From positions 1 through 35,532 of the forward strand of contig JAEUMX010000074.1 of NCBI GenBank assembly GCA_016791285.1: a stretch of 35,532 nt of DNA, read 5' to 3'. Of the stretch, positions 34,736 to 35,532 are shown piece by piece. The stretch comes from Burkholderiales bacterium. GTDB taxonomy: Bacteria > Pseudomonadota > Gammaproteobacteria > Burkholderiales > JAEUMW01. Below the pieces are notes generated by a model that saw nothing but the letters and a program-made list of their open reading frames with translations, ran no database searches and was not told the origin of the DNA. The position numbers were made by a program, and so were the translations under genes. Numbering within the stretch: position 1 is the stretch's first letter; each line of letters opens with the position of its first letter.

Positions 34736-35268
34736 AGCGGGCGCTCGCCGGCATTCTGGTCGCCGCGGGTGTCGTCGCAGGTTGCGCGACTACCACTACG
34801 TCAACCGATGTGTCGCCGAAAGGTCCGTCTGCCAGCGCAAGGCTCTTGCCGACCAAGGGCAATCGGGCGGCCGGCACCGTCACGTTCACGCAGCAGGGCG
34901 GCAAAGTGCTAGTGAAGGCGAACGTGAGCGGACTTAAGCCCAACGCCGAGCACGGCTTTCACGTGCACGAGAAGGGCGACTGCACGGCGGATGCGATGAG
35001 CGCGGGCGGGCATTTCAATCCCGCGGGCGCCCACCACGGCAGCACCGCGTCCGGAGCGCACCACGCCGGCGACCTGCCGAACCTCAAGGCGGATGCCGCG
35101 GGGGTCGCCACGCTGACGTGGGAAGAAACGGATTTCACCGTCACCGACGGGCCGGCGAGCGTCGTCGGCCGTTCGGTGGTCGTGCACCTCGATCCGGACG
35201 ACTACAAGAACCAGCCGGCGGGCAACTCCGGGCCGCGCATCGCGTGCGGCGTGATTGCCAGGAACTGA
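34717..35268 (+). CDS. sodC: Cu/Zn superoxide dismutase lipoprotein SodC
   Basis: SodC disproportionates superoxide in the periplasm or at the envelope. With the ATG at 34717 the precursor has 183 residues and a lipobox VVAGC (C23). Metal ligands are visible as H82 and H84 in HGFHVHEKGDC, H99 in GGHFNP, H107 and D119, and the conserved disulfide uses C89 and the cysteine in RIACGVI. An equally good start is the GTG at 34732 (five residues shorter, starting VKRAL), which overlaps the stop of a short leader frame having a much better ribosome binding site. A TAGAAT box at 34592-34597 may be its -10. It follows the P460 gene by 129 bases. Confidence 0.93.
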   Translation: MDRRSVKRALAGILVAAGVVAGCATTTTSTDVSPKGPSASARLLPTKGNRAAGTVTFTQQGGKVLVKANVSGLKPNAEHGFHVHEKGDCTADAMSAGGHFNPAGAHHGSTASGAHHAGDLPNLKADAAGVATLTWEETDFTVTDGPASVVGRSVVVHLDPDDYKNQPAGNSGPRIACGVIARN

Positions 35269-35355
35269 TTGGTTGGTAGGCGGTTAGACGCCATTTGCGC
35301 CAGCGCTCTGGCTCTTGAGCGATACAAGCGCACGCTGAGACAAGAGGCAACTGAT

Positions 35356-35532
35356 ATGGCCGGCACCCCTGAACATCGACGACTGGACGAAACACGCGAG
35401 CAGTCCGTGCCCTGGAAGCGGTGGGGACCTTATCTCAGCGAGCGCCAATGGGGCACGGTGCGCGAAGACTACAGTGACGACGGCAACGCCTGGGATTACT
35501 TCAGCCACGACCAGGCACGCTCGCGCGCCTAT
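35356..35532 (+). CDS. GH63-like glucosidase, N-terminus only (cut by window edge)
   Basis: The frame opens at an ATG (35356) after AGAGG and continues past the right edge with 59 residues visible. The segment [19 protein letters not shown] followed by [14 protein letters not shown] is the strongly conserved start of the large (about 880 residue) bacterial glucosidase family related to GH63/MGH1-type enzymes. The catalytic region is outside the window. The 87-base gap after sodC holds no obvious terminator. Confidence 0.8.
   Translation, partial: MAGTPEHRRLDETREQSVPWKRWGPYLSERQWGTVREDYSDDGNAWDYFSHDQARSRAY

Overview
The window is a dense, high-GC stretch of a bacterial chromosome. It has short intergenic gaps, many 4-base ATGA/GTGA gene overlaps, and no tRNA, rRNA, CRISPR array, transposase or phage gene that I can see. 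Gene content (a lipid A Ara4N operon with arnA split in two, selU, rmuC, mtfA, the tesA/ybbA-ybbP block, a fdhD-mobA-moaA set, formamidase) fits a Gram-negative proteobacterium, most likely a betaproteobacterium. The assignment is inferred from gene families, not from a marker gene.

Left third (1-9722, all minus strand). In transcription order: selU (tRNA 2-selenouridine synthase), then the polymyxin-resistance/lipid A modification set arnT, a small SMR/EamA flippase-like protein, arnB, arnC, arnA formyltransferase, arnA decarboxylase, arnD, then bcp (PrxQ peroxiredoxin) and a phoH-like ATPase cut by the window edge. The arn genes overlap or nearly touch, and a perfect TATAAT sits just before arnT, so the set probably has its own promoter. 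Together they make UDP-Ara4FN from UDP-glucuronate, load it on undecaprenyl phosphate, deformylate it, flip it and transfer Ara4N to lipid A.

Middle (9891-20371, mostly plus strand). An HD-domain hydrolase; tesA diverging from ybbA-ybbP with overlapping start codons; rmuC with an apparently leaderless promoter; mtfA and a PAS-GGDEF-EAL membrane protein joined by ATGA; then glk. Next, on the minus strand, moaA-fdhD-mobA (molybdenum cofactor synthesis and formate dehydrogenase sulfuration). Opposite moaA lies a frameshifted, truncated DUF3305 gene, a family normally found beside formate dehydrogenase genes. The catalytic subunits are not in the window.

Right third (23464-35532, plus strand except one gene). 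fum (class I fumarase)-dcuB-aspA-dcuA form a four-gene C4-dicarboxylate/aspartate module that combines what are two separate pairs in E. coli. A LuxR-type regulator follows, then fmdB-fmdA-amiS (zinc-ribbon protein, formamidase, amide/urea channel). A beta-carbonic anhydrase is on the minus strand. A cytochrome P460-like lipoprotein, a Cu/Zn superoxide dismutase lipoprotein and the start of a GH63-like glucosidase end the window. Aspartase and formamidase both release ammonia, formamidase also gives formate, and carbonic anhydrase handles CO2/bicarbonate, so this end is biased to small nitrogen and one-carbon compounds.

No stretch longer than 300 bases is without a gene. The largest gap is 33721-34005 (285 bases), described below.
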